Below, piece after piece: positions 55,890 through 64,000 of a stretch of 64,000 bases of DNA (within the stretch, counting starts at the first letter, position 1; every line of letters starts with the position of its first letter). The stretch spans positions 199,675 to 263,674 of the forward strand of contig NZ_JAABOS010000005.1 in assembly GCF_010078235.1 (NCBI RefSeq). The letters run 5' to 3'. The position numbers and the translations under genes were made by a program. A model generated the notes under the pieces. It had not been told where the DNA came from. It saw only the letters and a list, made by a program, of their open reading frames with translations, and searched no databases. The stretch is from Cognatundibacterium crateris (lineage in GTDB: Bacteria > Pseudomonadota > Gammaproteobacteria > Burkholderiales > Burkholderiaceae_D).

Positions 55890-56648
55890 ATGAAGTTTGA
55901 AAAACAAAGATTGCTGGCAGCAGCTGTACATTTGTTAATTTCCGGTGTGATTGCCGGTGTTGTGACTGCGTTGATTTTGTTGCTCTGGTACCCGGGGCAA
56001 TATGCCCAAATTGCCAGAGGTTTAACACTGATCGTGCTGGTAGTTGGGGTGGATATCGTATTAGGACCTTTATTGACGCTGGTTGTCTTTAATCCAGCCA
56101 AAAGCCGGGCGGAACTGATGCGAGATATTAGTGTGATTGCTATTTTGCAATTATCTGCTTTGGCTTATGGTGCACATACTGTGTTTATCGCACGTCCGGT
56201 TGCCTTGGTTTTCGAGGGTAGCCAGTTTCGTCTGGTGAGTGCAGCGGAAGTCGAGCAAAAAGAATTAGAGCAAGCTTCCCCAGGCTTGCAGAAATTGTCG
56301 TTGACTGGCCCCACAATATTGGGAACCAGGGATTTTAAAGATGAGAAAGAAAAATCCGATGCAGCTTTCACTGCTTTCTCAGGCACAGATATCGGTGCCC
56401 GACCTTCGTTCTGGCAGGGCTATGAACAGTCGGCTGACAAGGTTAAACGTGCGGCTAAACCATTGTCCGCCTTGAGTCTGAAATATCCGGCTCAGAAAGC
56501 CCTATTAGAGCAGGCAGTGAAGGACGCAGGCGTTCCGGACACTTCCTTACGTTTTGTGCCCTTACTCGCACGCGGTACAGAGTGGTCAGTACTGGTCGAT
56601 GCCAATACCGCTGCAGTTAAAGGATTTGTGCAACTGGATGGTTTTTGA
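55890..56648 (+). CDS. TfpX/TfpZ-family type IV pilin accessory protein
   Basis: 252 residues. Three N-terminal membrane helices (about 8-32, 40-65, 78-98), with GVDIVLGPLLTLVVFNPAKS typical of TfpX/TfpZ, then a large periplasmic domain. Members are found downstream of pilA and help the matching pilin assemble. GAAG-type ribosome site just before ATG. Between the pilins and the glycosylation ligase, which suits a pilus role. Confidence 0.9.
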   Translation: MKFEKQRLLAAAVHLLISGVIAGVVTALILLLWYPGQYAQIARGLTLIVLVVGVDIVLGPLLTLVVFNPAKSRAELMRDISVIAILQLSALAYGAHTVFIARPVALVFEGSQFRLVSAAEVEQKELEQASPGLQKLSLTGPTILGTRDFKDEKEKSDAAFTAFSGTDIGARPSFWQGYEQSADKVKRAAKPLSALSLKYPAQKALLEQAVKDAGVPDTSLRFVPLLARGTEWSVLVDANTAAVKGFVQLDGF

Positions 56649-56717
56649 ATCTTCGTTAGAACGACGCGATGGACCATGACCAGGCTAGTCCATCAGTCAG
56701 TGTTACCTGAAGGTGCA

Positions 56718-56751
56718 CTGCAAATACGAACACTGTATTTGCAGTTTTTTT
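56718..56751 (+). terminator. Terminator between the accessory protein and the ligase gene
   Basis: CTGCAAATAC (56718-56727), 7-base loop, GTATTTGCAG (56735-56744), then T7. It ends nine bases before the next ATG. Confidence 0.88.
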
Positions 56752-56759
56752 ATTGAATT

Positions 56760-58463
56760 ATGAAACCACAACTTGTTTTTGCAGCACTCCCATTCGCTCT
56801 GGGTATGGTGATCGCATTTCTGACACCCGTGCATTTGCATCCCCTGCGCTCCTATTTTAATGATTTGGCGATCATACTCGGCCTGATAGCCAGCGTTTGG
56901 ATGGCTGCTGGTACAGCAGGCTTCCGTTGGCGACTGAATGTCATCGTTGCAGGTTTTGCTTCGATGGTGCCGCTGATCTGGTTGCAGTATGGTTTGGCGA
57001 ACCACCAGGCCTGGTACGATCTGTTACTGCCATGCGTCTATTTTGTGTTGGCTGCTTTTGCTGTCATGCTGGGTGCTGGTTGCACGTCCAATACTGAGCA
57101 AAGCGACAGGCTGGGCCTGGTGCTGGCGATTGCGCTGTTATTGGCAGGACTGGTATCGGTGTTGATACAAGTGGCACAAGCCATGGGGTGGTATCTGGGG
57201 CCTTTGCTAATGTACATGGGTAAGTCAGGCGTGTTTCAGAGGCCTTATGCTAATCTGGCCCAGCCAAATCAACTTGCTCTGGTTCTGAGCTTTTCATTGG
57301 CCGCCTGCTGGTTCTTATATCGTGAAGCGCGCTTAAGTCGGGGCTTAGCTCTGGCGTTCAGTTTGATGTTATTGGCGGGATTGGTAATGACACAGTCTCG
57401 CATAGGCTGGATTATCGTCCCTGCATTTGCCATGGTGCTGAGTCTGCCTGATGCCGATGGGCGGCGCTTACATCCTGCTGCCTGGCTGAGCTTGCTTGCG
57501 GTGTATGCAGCCTCAGTACTGCTACTCCCGCAACTGGTTGCAGCAGCAGGTATGTCAGGTGCCTCCGTGCTTGAGCATGTGGTCGGCAACCGTTCTGAGC
57601 GGCTTGGTCTTTGGAAGCAAGCCTGGCAACTGGCGCAGACTCATCCCTGGACTGGTGTGGGTTGGTTTGGCTTTGGCGCCGGACAAGTACAAATAGCGGC
57701 TGATCTGCCATCCACCACCTATGCCGAACATGCACATAATCTGTTGCTGAACTTCGCAGCGGAAATGGGCCTTCCCGTCACTATCATCTTGGCTGGTGGG
57801 ATGTTGTGGTGGTGCTGGCACACATGTGTACGTACTAGTCAGTCTCCTTTTGTACGCTTTGCAGGTTTATGTCTGATTGCGGCTGTTGTGCACAGCATGG
57901 TGGAATTCCCGCTGTGGTATGCCTATATATTGTTGCCGCTTGCGTTCCTTATGGGGATATTACATCAGCGCCGCTGGCCAGCTTCCGGCTACGCGGTGCC
58001 AGCCGTTGTTCCGCGTATGCTGGTGCTGCTTGCCCTGATGGCTGCAGCCTTGCTGACCTGGGATTATCTGCGTGTCGTCCGTGCGTTTAAGGTGTTACGG
58101 ATCGATCCGGTGGCGAATCAGCAGCAGACTCAGTTGAAGCAACCTGCATACACGGTGTTTCCACAGTTTTATGCCTATTTTCATTTATTTGAGATACAGC
58201 CGCACGCAGGAATGTCTGATGCCGAGATTGAGGAGTTGCGCTTCTGGGTTGAGCGCTTTGGCTTTGTGCATAACCTCAATAAGCTGGCTGAGGTCTATGT
58301 GCTGAATCAGCGTCCCGACGAGGGCGTGCGCACGATGCGTACTTTGCAGCGTTTGCATCCTGATGCCTACGTGGAATATTTTGATTACTGGCAGGCTAAA
58401 GCCCGCCAAGAGCCCGCATTCCATGCCGTGATCGATAGAATTCCTGCCAGGGATGCTCCTTAA
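56760..58463 (+). CDS. PglL-type O-oligosaccharyltransferase / O-antigen ligase family protein
   Basis: 567 residues with about 11 membrane helices. The Wzy_C core region has YANLAQPNQLALVLSFSLAAC (start of the PglL-A signature), TQSRIGWI, a large periplasmic loop with GVGWFGFGAGQ and EHAHNLLLNFAAEMGLPV, and HSMVEFPLWYAY, typical of PglL/TfpO. A soluble C-terminus (about 440-567) follows. Position after two pilins points to pilin O-glycosylation; O-antigen ligation is the alternative. Confidence 0.88.
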   Translation: MKPQLVFAALPFALGMVIAFLTPVHLHPLRSYFNDLAIILGLIASVWMAAGTAGFRWRLNVIVAGFASMVPLIWLQYGLANHQAWYDLLLPCVYFVLAAFAVMLGAGCTSNTEQSDRLGLVLAIALLLAGLVSVLIQVAQAMGWYLGPLLMYMGKSGVFQRPYANLAQPNQLALVLSFSLAACWFLYREARLSRGLALAFSLMLLAGLVMTQSRIGWIIVPAFAMVLSLPDADGRRLHPAAWLSLLAVYAASVLLLPQLVAAAGMSGASVLEHVVGNRSERLGLWKQAWQLAQTHPWTGVGWFGFGAGQVQIAADLPSTTYAEHAHNLLLNFAAEMGLPVTIILAGGMLWWCWHTCVRTSQSPFVRFAGLCLIAAVVHSMVEFPLWYAYILLPLAFLMGILHQRRWPASGYAVPAVVPRMLVLLALMAAALLTWDYLRVVRAFKVLRIDPVANQQQTQLKQPAYTVFPQFYAYFHLFEIQPHAGMSDAEIEELRFWVERFGFVHNLNKLAEVYVLNQRPDEGVRTMRTLQRLHPDAYVEYFDYWQAKARQEPAFHAVIDRIPARDAP

Positions 58464-58535
58464 GGCCTGAACAGTAAAGCTGCTTGCAGGCCATCGTCAT
58501 CCCCGTTCAATGCATGGCGACGGTCTGAGTGCGAC

Positions 58536-59054
58536 TCAGGCCTGGCCGGACTCGGTATCAATCAGACTGGTCCAGTCGCCGGACTTGCCGCCATGTTTTT
58601 CCAGCACCCGGATATCGCTCATTACCATGCCACGGTCTACTGCTTTGCACATATCGTAAATAGTCAGTAAGCCGATCTGCACTGCGGTCAGCGCTTCCAT
58701 TTCCACCCCGGTTTTTCCTATGGTTTCTGCATGTGCAGTGCAGATTATCATTGCCTTCTCTGCCACAATGTTAAAATCAATGCTGACCCGCGTCAGCGGG
58801 AGTGGATGACACAGCGGAATCAGATCGCTGGTACGCTTGGCTGCCATAATCGCCGCGATGCGAGCGATGCCTAAGACATCACCTTTTTTTGCATTACCCT
58901 GCATGATGATGGCTAGTGTTGCTGGAAGCATGCGTATCATTCCACTTGCAACGGCAATACGGTGGGTATCTTGTTTTCCTGCCACATCGACCATATGTGC
59001 TTGTCCAGTCTGGTCGAAATGGGTCAGTTCTGTAGATTGCGCTTCTGTAGTCAT
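58536..59054 (-). CDS. moaC: Cyclic pyranopterin monophosphate synthase
   Basis: 172 residues. Second step of molybdenum cofactor synthesis, with MoaA, which is not in the window. Conserved segments seen are [49 protein letters not shown] with the active-site His, [12 protein letters not shown] and [13 protein letters not shown] with Lys and Asp. Divergent from the M48 gene across 22 bases; convergent with the ligase gene. Confidence 0.97.
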   Translation of the reverse strand: MTTEAQSTELTHFDQTGQAHMVDVAGKQDTHRIAVASGMIRMLPATLAIIMQGNAKKGDVLGIARIAAIMAAKRTSDLIPLCHPLPLTRVSIDFNIVAEKAMIICTAHAETIGKTGVEMEALTAVQIGLLTIYDMCKAVDRGMVMSDIRVLEKHGGKSGDWTSLIDTESGQA

Positions 59055-59076
59055 AGCTTGAGAGGATCAGTGAAAG

Positions 59077-60651
59077 ATGTCCGGAGTATATCCAGCAGTG
59101 TCGCCACGTGGTGCGCTGGTCAGAAAAAAAATCGCGCAAATCGGGCGGCTGGCAACGATGGGCTTACTGGTGGCAAGCTGTATTTATCCGGCTGGCTGGT
59201 CAGCCAGCGTGCAGGCGCAAAACCTGCCTAATCTGGGGGACACTGCACGGGAAGACTTGTCGCCGCTGATGGAGCGGCGTCTGGGTGAGCAGATCATGAG
59301 TAGCGTGCGGCGCGATCCTGATTATATGGATGATGGCCCGATCTCGGAGTATCTGAACCGGCTCGGTAACCGCATGTTAGATGCACGTCCCGACGCACGT
59401 GGCGAGCAATCGTATGATTTTGAATTTTTTGCAGTGCGCGATCCGGTATTGAACGCATTTGCTTTTCCCGGTGGTTTTATAGGGTTTCATTCCGGTCTGA
59501 TACTTTCTGCCCAATCCGAATCTGAGCTGGCCTCGGTCATGGGACATGAAATTGGTCATGTGGCACAACGCCATATAGCCCGCATGATCGCGGGTCAGAA
59601 ATATGATGCATTTATCCCTTTAGCTGCACTGGCGCTGGCCATCCTGGCTGCACGTTCCAGTCCTGATGCTGCTATGGCAGTGGCTGCAGGTGGGCAGGGG
59701 CTGGCTATCCAGAAACAATTGAATTTCAGCCGGGAGGCTGAACGCGAGGCTGATCGCATAGGCTTTCAGATTTTGCGGGACGCCGGTTTTGATACCAATG
59801 GCATGGTTGCTTTTTTTGGCCGCTTACAGGCATCAATGCGGAATTATACGGATAATGCCCCCGCCTATCTGCGCAGCCATCCGCTGACCAGCGATCGTAT
59901 AGCCGATATCCAGGCCAGAGTGCTGGATCAGCGCTATCGCCAGGTCGAAGACAGTATTGACTTCTTTTTGATGAAAGCGCGCATTCGGGTCTTGCAAGAC
60001 ACTACGGTGCAGGGCTTGATGGATAGTAAAGCTGCATTTGAATTGCAAATAAAGTCGGAACGCTCGGAAGACCGAATTGCTGCTACTTATGGTTTAGCCT
60101 TCGTCGCCCTGAAGCAGTTAGATACGCTGAAGGCACAGTCTCTGTACAACCAGGCCAGAAAACTGGTGGAGCAAAGTAAATCAGCTCAAGCCACACTCAC
60201 CCGTAGCAGCATGTTTGCCAGCCTCGCGATAGACATCGCCGTGGCTGAGAAGCGCTATACTCAGGCGATCGCTGATGCTGAAAAGTTTATGCAGCTATTA
60301 CCTCTGTCGCGTGGACTGGTCTACCAGTATGCGGAAGCATTGATTGCGGCGAAGCTGGACGCTAAAGCTGAAGGATTTCTACGTGATCAGGTCGTTTTAT
60401 ACCGCCAGGATGCCCGTTTGCAGAATTTATTAGCCAAAGTTTATGCCGCACAGGGCAAGCAGGCCTTGCAACACATTGCTCTTGCTGAAGCTTATGCGAT
60501 CCAGGTCAACTGGAAAGCCGCCATGCAGCAACTGGAGCTGGCCAGACGCGAGAAAGACGCTCAGTATTACGAATTATCTGTGATCGATGCCCGTGAGCGT
60601 GAATGGAAAGAGGCGCATAAGGACGAGCTGCTTGAAAAAGGAAAAAAATAG
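59077..60651 (+). CDS. M48 metalloprotease with TPR-like C-terminus (BepA-like)
   Basis: 524 residues. N-terminal hydrophobic segment (about 24-48) is a signal peptide; VASC at 32-35 also resembles a lipobox, so it may be a lipoprotein. The zinc motif is His157-Glu158-x2-His161 in GHEIGHVAQRH; the third ligand lies in SREAEREADRIG (about 222-224). The C-terminal half (about 320-520) is helical and TPR-like. BepA relatives assemble or degrade outer membrane proteins such as LptD. Single gene. Confidence 0.92.
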   Translation: MSGVYPAVSPRGALVRKKIAQIGRLATMGLLVASCIYPAGWSASVQAQNLPNLGDTAREDLSPLMERRLGEQIMSSVRRDPDYMDDGPISEYLNRLGNRMLDARPDARGEQSYDFEFFAVRDPVLNAFAFPGGFIGFHSGLILSAQSESELASVMGHEIGHVAQRHIARMIAGQKYDAFIPLAALALAILAARSSPDAAMAVAAGGQGLAIQKQLNFSREAEREADRIGFQILRDAGFDTNGMVAFFGRLQASMRNYTDNAPAYLRSHPLTSDRIADIQARVLDQRYRQVEDSIDFFLMKARIRVLQDTTVQGLMDSKAAFELQIKSERSEDRIAATYGLAFVALKQLDTLKAQSLYNQARKLVEQSKSAQATLTRSSMFASLAIDIAVAEKRYTQAIADAEKFMQLLPLSRGLVYQYAEALIAAKLDAKAEGFLRDQVVLYRQDARLQNLLAKVYAAQGKQALQHIALAEAYAIQVNWKAAMQQLELARREKDAQYYELSVIDAREREWKEAHKDELLEKGKK

Positions 60652-60677
60652 GCTGCCAGCCTTATTCCGTTTTAGGA

Positions 60678-60716
60678 TTGACACAAATCGCTCCTGTCGA
60701 ATAAGTCGCTTATTCG
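60678..60716 (+). promoter_or_regulatory. Putative promoter and hairpin before the 98-residue gene
   Basis: TTGACA at 60678-60683 and AATAAG at 60700-60705 are 16 bases apart, a sigma-70-like pair 121 bases before the next ATG. An 8-bp hairpin CGAATAAG-tcg-CTTATTCG (60698-60716) covers the -10 and could be an operator or the end of the protease transcript. Confidence 0.5.
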
Positions 60717-60826
60717 TGCAAGTCATCGCAAGTGGCCGGAAATTTGCGTAAGCCCTGTTGGTATCGACTACGTTCTTCAGGCACACATATTGCTTTTTGG
60801 TAAGAGTGAGAAATTAAGGAGTTTTC

Positions 60827-61123
60827 ATGTTCGCATGGTTTAATGCAAAAGAGAGTAAGCAGTTTGGCGTGTCATTGGCTGAGTTTTATCTTGAGCGTGT
60901 GTTGGTTGAAGGGAAATCACGTACAAAAAAAAATGTGGGAATGAAGCAGGCAGAGCTTTTATTGAAATTGCAGGCGCAGTTACGAACTTTTACAACTAGC
61001 CATTCGTTAAACGTATACAAGAAAGCCGCATTGAGTAATGCTTTTCAATGGAAGTTGAAGGACGCAGGCTTGGAAGGTGAGCAGGTTGATCAATTGGTCA
61101 GATGGCTAACCAGACAACTGTAG
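60827..61123 (+). CDS. Unrecognised 98-residue protein
   Basis: 98 residues, MFAWFNAKESKQFGVSLAEF at the start. Basic in the middle (GKSRTKKNVGMKQ), helical, ending in VDQLVRWLTRQL. No signal peptide or membrane helix. No known domain recognised. AAGGAG sits well placed before the ATG, and a promoter-like pair lies upstream, so it is probably real. It stands alone before the glycosyltransferase gene. Confidence 0.72.
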   Translation: MFAWFNAKESKQFGVSLAEFYLERVLVEGKSRTKKNVGMKQAELLLKLQAQLRTFTTSHSLNVYKKAALSNAFQWKLKDAGLEGEQVDQLVRWLTRQL

Positions 61124-61264
61124 ACTTCTGACATCAGTGGCCATGAAGCCTGATGAATGCGTATTTTGATTTTTGTACAAACTATGATCATTAGGCCTCG
61201 CCGGCGCAATCCAGCATCACTCCTGAGCTGCGTTCGTATTACTTTTTTCTGCCTTTGATAAAAC

Positions 61265-63295
61265 ATGACTTTGCTTAACCGTTTCCGCGCATTTTTGAGT
61301 AAAAAAGAGAGCCACCACTCTTTAGTTGAACCTGTATCGAGTCAGCGCGTCAATGAAGTGCAGCAGGCCATAGCGCTGATTGAGCAAGGAAATGCGCTGG
61401 AAGAGCAGGGTAAGTCTGATCTGGCCTTGCAGAAGTACCGCCAGGCGAGCAGCACCGACCCGCAGTCGGCACGTGCCCATCTGAATATAGGAAATATTCA
61501 CACATCCGCAGGTCGCTTCAATGATGCCTTGCGCGAATACCGTACGGCGATTTCCAAGCAGGCAGATTATGTTGGCGCTCATTTCAATCTGGGACGTACC
61601 TATATGCTCGCCGCACAGCCGGAAGCGGCGCAAACCGCGTTCCAGACCGCGCTGGCGCTGGATCCTTCATTTGCACATGCCTATATCGCGCTTGGCAATG
61701 TACAGGCTGAACTGGGAAAAACAGAGGCGTCTGTCGCCAGTTATGAAAAAGCACTGACACTGACGCCGGATAATCCTGAGATTTATCGCAATCTGGCGCT
61801 CACTTATTCTGAGCAAAGGGCGCATGCCAAGGCGATAGAGAAATTTGAGCGCATACTGGAAATGGACCCGGCATCTGAATTAGCTCACCACGAATTGATC
61901 ATAGTCTATCAACGCATGGGAGCCTTAGATAAAGTACTTGATGTATGCCGCCACGCGTTGCGTCAAAGCCCAGATTCTGCTCCTGTTTACACGCAATTAT
62001 TATTCCAGCTCTCCCATGACGTGCATACCAGTCCGCAAGACTTGTTTGCGCAACACAAAGAATTTGCGACTAAATTTGAATTACCATTACAGTCTGCCCG
62101 CTACCAGCATGAGCCTGCAGGCTCAGCCGACAAGCAACTGCGCGTGGGTATCGTCAGTGCGGATTTACGTGGGCATGCGGTTACGTCTTTTATCGAACCT
62201 TTGCTGCGCGCATTGGCAGTTGTTCCGGATGTGGAACTACATATTTTCTATAATTTTCCGGAAGAGGACGAGGCGAGTGCGCGTTTGCGTACTTTCTTGC
62301 CGCTTTGGAAAAACGTGGCTGCATTGACTTATGAGCAGTTTGCTCAGCTGGTAGTGGACGATGAGATCGATATCCTGATTGATTTGTCTGGTCATACGCA
62401 AGGTCATCGCCTGTTATCGTTTGCACGCCGTCCGGCACCGGTGCAAGTCAGCTGGCTCGGTTATCCGGGTACTACCGGATTGCAAGAGATGGATTATTTC
62501 ATCGCCGATCATCATTTTTTACCTTACCCTGAGTTTGATGCATGGTTCACCGAAAAACTGGTACGTTTGCCGGTTACCACGACTTTTCTGCCGTTTGAGG
62601 CGGCACCGGAAGTGTCACCATCGCCCTTATTGCAACGCTCGCATCTGACTTTCGGCAGCTTCAACCGCGCCAATAAGATTAGCCGTGAAGTGGTGGCTTT
62701 ATGGGCCCAGGTACTACGCGATATACCTGATGCACGTATGAAGCTGGCAGGTTTGCCTGGGCTGATGGATTATCAGTTTTTGATTAACTGGTTTCAGGAA
62801 GAGGGTATTTCTGCAGACAGGCTGGATTTTTATACCCGCACCTATATGGAAGATTATCTGGCCTCACACAAAGAAGTCGATGTCTGCCTGGATACCTTCC
62901 CCTACACCGGTGGTACAACGACTAACCATGCGATGTGGATGGGGGTGCCTACGTTGACCCTGACCGGAAAAACGGCGCCTGGAAGGCAGTCTGCTGCCAA
63001 CTTACTGCACGTCGGTATTGCTGAGCATTTCGTTGCTGACTCTGAGCAGGACTTCGTAGCAAAAGCAGTCTGGCTCAATGAAAACCGCAGCTATCTGACT
63101 GAATTGAGGATGCAGTTACGCGGGCAGTTTGCCAAATCCGGGTTTTTACAGCCAGAGCAAGTCGCACATGCATTGCATGCTGCTTTACGCCAGATGTGGG
63201 TATACCGGTGTCAGGCCGAGTCCGCACGGCCGTTCGAGGTATTGCGGCAGGATGCCACCTATGTTTGTCGTCCCTTGGAAGGGCGCTCAAAATGA
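61265..63295 (+). CDS. SPINDLY/OGT-like protein glycosyltransferase with TPR domain
   Basis: 676 residues. TPR repeats fill about 35-270 (GNALEEQGKSDLALQKYRQAS onward, at least six). The GT41 catalytic part follows (about 290-660): LRVGIVSADLRGHAV with the conserved His, LIDLSGHTQGHRLLSFARRP, VSWLGYPGTTGL, FGSFNRANKI, and CLDTFPYTGGTTTNHAMWMGVP with TGKTAPGRQS. Likely modifies Ser/Thr of a surface protein or flagellin. Its stop overlaps the next start (ATGA). Confidence 0.92.
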   Translation: MTLLNRFRAFLSKKESHHSLVEPVSSQRVNEVQQAIALIEQGNALEEQGKSDLALQKYRQASSTDPQSARAHLNIGNIHTSAGRFNDALREYRTAISKQADYVGAHFNLGRTYMLAAQPEAAQTAFQTALALDPSFAHAYIALGNVQAELGKTEASVASYEKALTLTPDNPEIYRNLALTYSEQRAHAKAIEKFERILEMDPASELAHHELIIVYQRMGALDKVLDVCRHALRQSPDSAPVYTQLLFQLSHDVHTSPQDLFAQHKEFATKFELPLQSARYQHEPAGSADKQLRVGIVSADLRGHAVTSFIEPLLRALAVVPDVELHIFYNFPEEDEASARLRTFLPLWKNVAALTYEQFAQLVVDDEIDILIDLSGHTQGHRLLSFARRPAPVQVSWLGYPGTTGLQEMDYFIADHHFLPYPEFDAWFTEKLVRLPVTTTFLPFEAAPEVSPSPLLQRSHLTFGSFNRANKISREVVALWAQVLRDIPDARMKLAGLPGLMDYQFLINWFQEEGISADRLDFYTRTYMEDYLASHKEVDVCLDTFPYTGGTTTNHAMWMGVPTLTLTGKTAPGRQSAANLLHVGIAEHFVADSEQDFVAKAVWLNENRSYLTELRMQLRGQFAKSGFLQPEQVAHALHAALRQMWVYRCQAESARPFEVLRQDATYVCRPLEGRSK

Positions 63296-64000
63296 GCAAA
63301 GACCCGGTATATGTGACGCGCCCCAGTCTGCCACCGCTGGCAGATATGCTGCCCTATCTGGAAAAAATCTGGCAGACCGGCATCCTGACCAATGGTGGCC
63401 CTATGCACCAGGAGTTGGAGCTGGCTTTGGCGCGTTATCTGAATGTACCGTATATCTCCCTTTTTTCGAATGCAACTATCGCTCTGATTGCTGCGTTCAA
63501 AGCTTTGCATTTAAGTGGTGAAGTTATTACGACGCCATATTCATTTGTCGCGACTTCCCACGCTTTGTTATGGAATCAGATTACCCCTGTGTTTGTCGAT
63601 ATTGATCCAATCACTCTGAATCTGAATCCTGAGCTGATTGAAGCAGCGATTACCGACAAGACCACAGCGATTTTACCTGTGCACTGCTATGGCGTGCCCT
63701 GCAATGTAGACGCCATACAGGCGATAGCAGATAAATACGGTTTGAAAGTTATTTATGATGCTGCGCACGCATTTTCTGTGCGTCAGGGTCAGCGCAGCAT
63801 ACTTAGTGCAGGTGATCTGTCTGTCTTAAGTTTTCATGCGACCAAAGTGTTCAATACCTTCGAAGGCGGTGCCATCGTCTCACCGGATGAGGCAAGCAAA
63901 CGGCATATTGATCACTTAAAGAATTTTGGATTTGTCGATGAGGTCAGTGTGGTCGAGATTGGCATCAACGGGAAAATGAATGAATTTCAGGCTGCTGTAG
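63292..64000 (+). CDS. DegT/DnrJ/EryC1-family sugar aminotransferase, N-terminal part (cut by window edge)
   Basis: The first 236 codons. PLP-dependent transaminase of the DegT family, which adds an amino group to a keto nucleotide sugar. ILTNGGPMHQELE, NATIALIAAFKAL, TPYSFVATSHALLWNQ, ILPVHCYGVPCN, IYDAAHAFSV and the Schiff-base Lys185 in SFHATKVFNTFEGGAI are all seen. VioA/FdtB-like (dTDP-amino sugar) is possible. Overlaps the SPINDLY gene by four bases, so the amino sugar may serve glycosylation. Confidence 0.92.
   Translation, partial: MSKDPVYVTRPSLPPLADMLPYLEKIWQTGILTNGGPMHQELELALARYLNVPYISLFSNATIALIAAFKALHLSGEVITTPYSFVATSHALLWNQITPVFVDIDPITLNLNPELIEAAITDKTTAILPVHCYGVPCNVDAIQAIADKYGLKVIYDAAHAFSVRQGQRSILSAGDLSVLSFHATKVFNTFEGGAIVSPDEASKRHIDHLKNFGFVDEVSVVEIGINGKMNEFQAAV

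Noticed and set aside
1-64000. CRISPR arrays, tRNA or rRNA genes, insertion sequences, prophage or origin of replication
   Set aside because: No regularly spaced repeats, cloverleaf-like sequences, transposase or integrase frames, or DnaA-box clusters were seen by reading; a covariance-model search was not possible here.

Overview
The window looks like chromosomal DNA from a betaproteobacterium of the order Burkholderiales. Family Oxalobacteraceae (Undibacterium/Herminiimonas-like) is my best guess. The grounds are gene orders I associate with that group (grpE-dnaK-dnaJ; perM-hda-HAD-pcnB-folK-panB; recA-recX-DUF2889-sucC-sucD) and moderate GC. This is inference from gene content, not a database match. 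I saw no rRNA, tRNA, CRISPR array, integrase or insertion sequence.

Layout. 1-8098 (minus strand) is a surface-polysaccharide locus: rmlBACD makes dTDP-L-rhamnose, followed by a rhamnosyltransferase-like GT2, an SDR epimerase/reductase, a small phosphoglycosyl transferase, a WbpM/CapD-type dehydratase and the start of a phosphomannomutase that runs off the left edge. 8439-12389 is grpE-dnaK-dnaJ with two sigma-32-like promoters. 12647-16952 holds a chalcone-isomerase-like exported protein, a beta carbonic anhydrase and a compact light/repair operon (DUF2256, FeS-type photolyase, Trp-rich DUF2389, SDR). 16954-25207 (minus) is a complete potassium operon: a 30-residue membrane microprotein, kdpF, A, B, C, D, E, with a KdpE-box-like site upstream. 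25451-31713 (minus) is a TorF-type porin and a tightly overlapped operon perM-hda-HAD-pcnB-folK-panB, divergent from purM.

33191-35578 carries an S41 protease lipoprotein with a coupled small lipoprotein, then tag. 35614-39847 (minus) is an Anbu/BPH proteasome-like protease locus with its usual partners (transglutaminase-like, alpha-E, circularly permuted ATP-grasp). 39914-44444 (minus) is a two-component system feeding a DUF4212/sodium-solute symporter pair. 44745-48086 is a large secreted GH31 glycosidase. 48268-52821 is recA (with a perfectly palindromic SOS box), recX, a DUF2889 gene and sucCD.

53093-58463 is a signalling and type IV pilus block: PP2C phosphatase, FHA protein, a sigma-54-driven pilin, a second tandem pilin, a TfpX/TfpZ-type accessory protein and a PglL-type oligosaccharyltransferase, which suggests pilin glycosylation. 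58536-63295 holds moaC, a BepA-like M48 protease, an unrecognised 98-residue protein and a SPINDLY/OGT-like glycosyltransferase, coupled to a DegT-family sugar aminotransferase cut by the right edge.

Most genes belong to known families. The least explained items are the microprotein ahead of kdpF, the interleaved inverted repeats upstream of recA, the Anbu locus (substrate unknown in the family), the diverged tandem pilins beside a glycosylation enzyme, and the 98-residue orphan.
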